This document shows positions 6,358-8,498 of a DNA stretch of 8,498 bases, piece by piece. The notes below the pieces were generated by a model that did no database searches, was not told where the DNA came from, and saw nothing but the letters and a program-made list of their open reading frames with translations. Numbering within the stretch: the stretch's first letter is position 1; each line of letters opens with the position of its first letter. The position numbers were made by a program, and so were the translations under genes. Origin of the DNA: Verrucomicrobiota bacterium (GTDB lineage: Bacteria; Verrucomicrobiota; Verrucomicrobiia; Limisphaerales; CAIQOK01); assembly GCA_025363535.1 (NCBI GenBank), contig JANYDP010000344.1:1-8498 (forward strand), written 5' to 3'.

Positions 6358-6441
6358 ATGGAACTGCGCCATCTCCGATACTTCGTGGCCGTGGCCGGGG
6401 CGGTTGACCAGCCGGAGGTTTCTGTTAAATTCTACCCATGA
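6358..6441 (+). pseudogene. lysR 5'-end fragment B, running into the hicB start
   Basis: The first 46 bases (6358-6403) match the start of the intact lysR at 45 of 46 positions, again beginning exactly at the ATG. The translation is MELRHLRYFVAVAGA, then unrelated residues VDQPEVSVKFYP and a stop at 6439-6441. That stop overlaps the hicB ATG (6438) as ATGA, just as fragment A does with its antitoxin. The near identity with lysR suggests this duplication is more recent than fragment A. It cannot encode a working regulator: only the first helix of the DNA-binding domain is present. Confidence 0.86.
6404..6431 (+). promoter_or_regulatory. Candidate hicBA promoter
   Basis: TTGACC (6404-6409), a 16-base spacer and TAAATT (6426-6431) make a fair sigma70-type promoter. 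It begins at the first base after the lysR-like repeat ends. The hicB ATG is 6 bases past the -10 box, so the transcript would start at or next to the ATG (leaderless). A GGAGG lies 19 bases before the ATG, too far to act as a ribosome binding site. Confidence 0.45.
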
Positions 6442-6647
6442 AACAGATGGCTTACGTGGTTTATCGGGAGGACGAATTCATGGTGGCGCAATGCCTGAAC
6501 GTGGATGTCTCCAGCTTCGGCACAACCCGCGAAGAGGCCGTGGCCAGTCTGAAGGAGGCCGTGGAATTGTATTTTGAAAACGAACCCAACCCGGCCTTCA
6601 CTTCCGTTGCCGACGTGAACGTGGGCATGGAGCCGGTCAATGCCTAA
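6438..6647 (+). CDS. hicB: HicB-family antitoxin
   Basis: A 69-residue HicB-like antitoxin with a partial RNase H-like fold: YVVYREDEFMVAQCLNVDVSSFGTTREEAVASLKEAVELYFE (residues 6-47). The xxEDxxxVAxCLxxxVxSxGxTxEEAxxxLxEAxxLYxE pattern is typical. It should sequester the HicA ribonuclease and repress the operon. The short form lacks a separate C-terminal DNA-binding domain. Its stop (6645-6647) overlaps the hicA start by 8 bases, so translation is coupled. The order is antitoxin first, the reverse of the hicA-hicB order in E. coli. The start is the ATG at 6438, which overlaps the stop of lysR fragment B. Confidence 0.92.
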   Translation: MKQMAYVVYREDEFMVAQCLNVDVSSFGTTREEAVASLKEAVELYFENEPNPAFTSVADVNVGMEPVNA

Positions 6648-6849
6648 GCGGCTCGGCTCAGGCGACGTCATCCGTGTATTGCAGGCGCACGGATTTCATT
6701 TTGCTTCGCAAAGAGGCAGTCACACCAAATACCGCCACGCCAACGGCCGCACCGTCATCGTCCCGCATCCAAAAAAGGAACTGCCCATCGGCACGACGCG
6801 CTCGATCATCCGCCAGTCCGGCCTCACCCCGGTTGATTTCGGTTTTTGA
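6640..6849 (+). CDS. hicA: HicA-family mRNA interferase toxin
   Basis: A 69-residue HicA (YcfA-type) toxin with a dsRNA-binding-like fold that cleaves mRNA independently of the ribosome. Family marks are SGDVIRVLQAHGFHFASQRGSHTKYRH (residues 7-33), containing the catalytic His28 in RGSHTKY. Next comes the strand RTVIVPHPKKELPIGTTRSIIRQSGL (37-62), with the conserved VPHP and G(T)xRxIxxQ(A/S)GL elements. It looks complete and active. It starts inside the end of hicB and stops 9 bases before the lysR ATG, so lysR may now be read from the hicBA transcript. Confidence 0.94.
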   Translation: MPKRLGSGDVIRVLQAHGFHFASQRGSHTKYRHANGRTVIVPHPKKELPIGTTRSIIRQSGLTPVDFGF

Positions 6850-6858
6850 ATCCATCGT

Positions 6859-6904
6859 ATGGAACTGCGCCATCTCCGATACTTCGTGGCCGTGGCCGAG
6901 GCGG
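6859..6904 (+). repeat. Direct repeat copy C (start of intact lysR)
   Basis: The reference copy of the repeat shared with 6358-6403 (45/46 identical) and 5782-5828 (39/47). The left border coincides with the ATG in all three; the bases just before the ATG are unrelated. The spacing from one copy start to the next is 576 and 501 bases, each interval holding one toxin-antitoxin pair. Confidence 0.9.
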
Positions 6905-7749
6905 AAAACGTCTCGCGCGCGGCGCTCAAGCTGCATGTCTCGCAGCCGGGCTTGAGCCGGCAGATTCGCGACCTCGAAGACGAAATCGGATTTTCCCTTT
7001 TGGAACGCAGCGCCAAATCCGTGCGACTTACGGCGGCGGGTAAAATTTTTCTGACCGAAGCACGCGAGGTGTTGTTGCACGCCGATGCGGCGGTGAACAA
7101 GGCCCGCGCCGTCGCTCACGGCGGCGGCGGCGAAATCCACGTCGGCTACGCGCCATCGCTCACCGTGCAAATTTTGCCGCCGATGCTGCGCGGATTTCAG
7201 GACGAGTTTCCCCACGTCCGCGTGACGTTGCATGATTTGTCTTCCGAAGAAATGCTCGAACAGTTGGGAACGAAAAAATTGCACATCGCGCTCACCGTGC
7301 GTCCGCCGGCGAAACTGTTGCGCGGGCTCTCCTTCGCGGAGATTGCCCGTTACGCGATGGTCGTGGCGCTTGCTCCCAATCATCCGCTGGCAAAGTTGAA
7401 AACCATCACGCTCCGGCAGGTCGCGCCCGAACCTTTGATCGGTTTGAGCCGCAAGGATTATCCCGAATATCACGTCGAGACAAAAAAATTGTTTGCCGCC
7501 GTCGGTCTCAAGCCGAACTTGGCCGAGGAGCACGAAGGCGGCACCAGCATCATCGCCGCCGTCGAAGCCGGACGCGGCATTGCGCTGGTGCCGAGCAGTC
7601 TGGCGTGCATCGTGGGCACGCGGGTGAAATTGATTTCGTTGAAACCCGCCCTGCCGCCCATTCCCGTCGGCGCGGTCTGGCGCAACGATTCGGCAACGGA
7701 GCCGGTGAAAAAATTCATCGCCGCCGCGCAGTCACCGGAAAAAATCTAG
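6859..7749 (+). CDS. LysR-family transcriptional regulator
   Basis: A 296-residue LysR-type regulator, full length. The N-terminal winged helix-turn-helix spans about residues 1-60, with the helix-turn-helix in SRAALKLHVSQPGLSRQIRDLE (19-40) and the wing in LLERSAKSVRLTAAGK. A linker helix follows to about residue 90, then a periplasmic-binding-protein-like effector domain from GEIHVGYAPSLTVQILP to about residue 285. It resembles the CatR/BenM/CbnR side of the family, which senses aromatic or related small molecules, but the ligand is unknown. It likely activates the minus-strand redox operon, the convergent nitroreductase, or both; this is inference from position. Its own upstream region has been replaced by hicBA, whose stop is 9 bases away, and no Shine-Dalgarno is present. 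The first 46 bases recur at 6358 and, less exactly, at 5782. Confidence 0.95.
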   Translation: MELRHLRYFVAVAEAENVSRAALKLHVSQPGLSRQIRDLEDEIGFSLLERSAKSVRLTAAGKIFLTEAREVLLHADAAVNKARAVAHGGGGEIHVGYAPSLTVQILPPMLRGFQDEFPHVRVTLHDLSSEEMLEQLGTKKLHIALTVRPPAKLLRGLSFAEIARYAMVVALAPNHPLAKLKTITLRQVAPEPLIGLSRKDYPEYHVETKKLFAAVGLKPNLAEEHEGGTSIIAAVEAGRGIALVPSSLACIVGTRVKLISLKPALPPIPVGAVWRNDSATEPVKKFIAAAQSPEKI

Positions 7750-7762
7750 GCAGGAATCTCTG

Positions 7763-7788
7763 CGCGCGGCGCAGGACTGCGCCGCGCG
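7763..7788. terminator. GC-rich hairpin between convergent genes
   Basis: A perfect 11-bp stem (7763-7773 with 7778-7788) around a GGAC loop. It sits between the stops of lysR (plus) and the nitroreductase (minus). It lacks a T-run on both sides, so it would have to act as a pause or factor-dependent terminator, or is simply a dispersed palindromic repeat. The placement favours a shared terminator role. Confidence 0.45.
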
Positions 7789-7803
7789 ACAACCGCCGCC
7801 ATT

Positions 7804-8454
7804 TCAAATCACCTTCACCAAGTCGGCTGTTGCGTAACGAACTTTGGTCAGGCTTGCGTATTTGTCCGAGGCGGCGCGATAGCCAAGGGCGCACGCAACA
7901 ACCGTTTTATAACCGCTGCCTTCGAGACCGAGAATCTTGTCGTATTCGGTCGGGACCAAGCCTTCCATCGGACACGCGTCCACACCGAGCAGCGCCGCGC
8001 AGGTCATCAGATTTCCGAGCGCGATGTAAGACTGCCGCGCCGCCCATTCGTGCGCCGCCTTGCCGCGCGGGCCGTTGACCACGTCGCTCAACATCATGCC
8101 GCGATACGCGTTGAGCACGCCGGCCGGAAGCTTGCGGACATCGGTCGTGCGCTGAATCAGCTTGTCCACGTCAGCTTCCTTCATTTCGGTGCGCGCGAGG
8201 AAAACGACGAAGTGTGAGCAGTCCACGACCTGCTTCTGTCCCCACGACTGCGGCAGCAGCGCCGCGCGCGTGGCCGAATTCTGCACAATGAGAAAACGAT
8301 ACGGCTGCAATCCGTAGGAAGTCGGCGTCAGCACGAGCGACTGCTCCAGCGCCGCCCAGGTGTCGGTGGGGATTTTCTTCGCGGCGTCAAAAACTTTGGT
8401 GGCATAGCGCCAGTTCAAGGCTGACAATAATTGTTCGTTCGATTGGTTGTTCAT
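7804..8454 (-). CDS. Nitroreductase-family NAD(P)H-dependent oxidoreductase
   Basis: A 216-residue cytoplasmic FMN enzyme of the NfsB/nitroreductase fold, which reduces nitro compounds, quinones or other electrophiles with NAD(P)H. Family marks are the N-terminal WRYATKVFD (residues 15-23, Arg for FMN phosphate) and SYGLQPYRFLIVQN (46-59). A central helix ARQSYIALGNLMTCAALLGVDACPMEGL (139-166) precedes the C-terminal VVACALGYRAASDKYA (185-200). The length matches the group. It starts at ATG 8454 and converges on lysR. The neighbouring LysR regulator and the flavodoxin/pirin/YceI set point to a shared electrophile- or quinone-response role. No Shine-Dalgarno is evident in the 44 bases visible upstream, and its promoter may lie beyond the window. 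Confidence 0.93.
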   Translation of the reverse strand: MNNQSNEQLLSALNWRYATKVFDAAKKIPTDTWAALEQSLVLTPTSYGLQPYRFLIVQNSATRAALLPQSWGQKQVVDCSHFVVFLARTEMKEADVDKLIQRTTDVRKLPAGVLNAYRGMMLSDVVNGPRGKAAHEWAARQSYIALGNLMTCAALLGVDACPMEGLVPTEYDKILGLEGSGYKTVVACALGYRAASDKYASLTKVRYATADLVKVI

Positions 8455-8498
8455 TTTTTATTCAAGCGTGCGGCCGTCCGGTTCCAGAACTGCGCAGC

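Noticed and set aside
6223..6577. Continuation of the toxin zero frame through lysR fragment B into hicB as a longer fusion protein
   Set aside because: After the five-A run this frame has no toxin similarity, while the next frame does. The extension is an artefact of the frameshift.
5782..6858. Integron or CRISPR-type array
   Set aside because: No attC-like hairpins, integrase, or regular short repeats with spacers. The three repeats are coding lysR starts with gene-sized intervals.
6658..7533. Long open frame on the minus strand opposite lysR (291 codons)
   Set aside because: It is antisense to a clear LysR protein. Its translation is rich in Arg, Gln, Phe and His with no domain, as expected from a GC-rich gene read on the opposite strand.

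Overview
This looks like about 8.5 kb of a GC-rich bacterial chromosome. I infer Verrucomicrobiota, possibly a Pedosphaera/Limisphaerales-type lineage. The basis is general: GC-rich coding sequence, almost no recognisable Shine-Dalgarno motifs, an OPT-family transporter, and a REP-like palindromic repeat between genes. No rRNA or marker gene is present to confirm the phylum.

Left part (1-2800): the tail of an unidentified gene, a complete tRNA-Pro(TGG) with encoded CCA, a convergent OPT-family oligopeptide transporter on the minus strand, and a small minus-strand gene of unknown function.

Middle (2846-5165), minus strand: a compact set that reads as a redox or electrophile-stress operon. In transcription order it holds a pirin gene broken by a frameshift, a REP-doublet repeat, a WrbA/flavodoxin-like FMN protein, a small two-helix membrane protein and a secreted YceI-family protein. 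A textbook intrinsic terminator closes it. At the right edge (6859-8454) are an intact LysR-type regulator and a convergent nitroreductase. These make biochemical sense as part of the same regulon: flavin- and quinone-linked reductases under a LysR activator.

The remarkable part is 5166-6858, the gap between the redox operon and lysR. Three unrelated small units are stacked there: an AT-rich secreted orphan protein, a DUF2281-like/RelE-ParE toxin-antitoxin pair with a frameshifted toxin, and a HicB-HicA pair. Each unit is followed by a copy of the first 46-47 bases of lysR, starting exactly at the ATG. Only the last copy continues into a whole lysR gene. The two orphan lysR starts each run on as a short chimeric reading frame whose stop codon overlaps the start codon of the following antitoxin (ATGA). 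The simplest reading is repeated insertion of small cassettes into the 5' end of lysR, with the lysR start regenerated each time. No integrase or transposase is visible in the window.

Two genes (pirin and the RelE/ParE-like toxin) carry a single frame lesion each. This is either real decay or sequencing error. No gene-free stretch exceeds about 300 bases.
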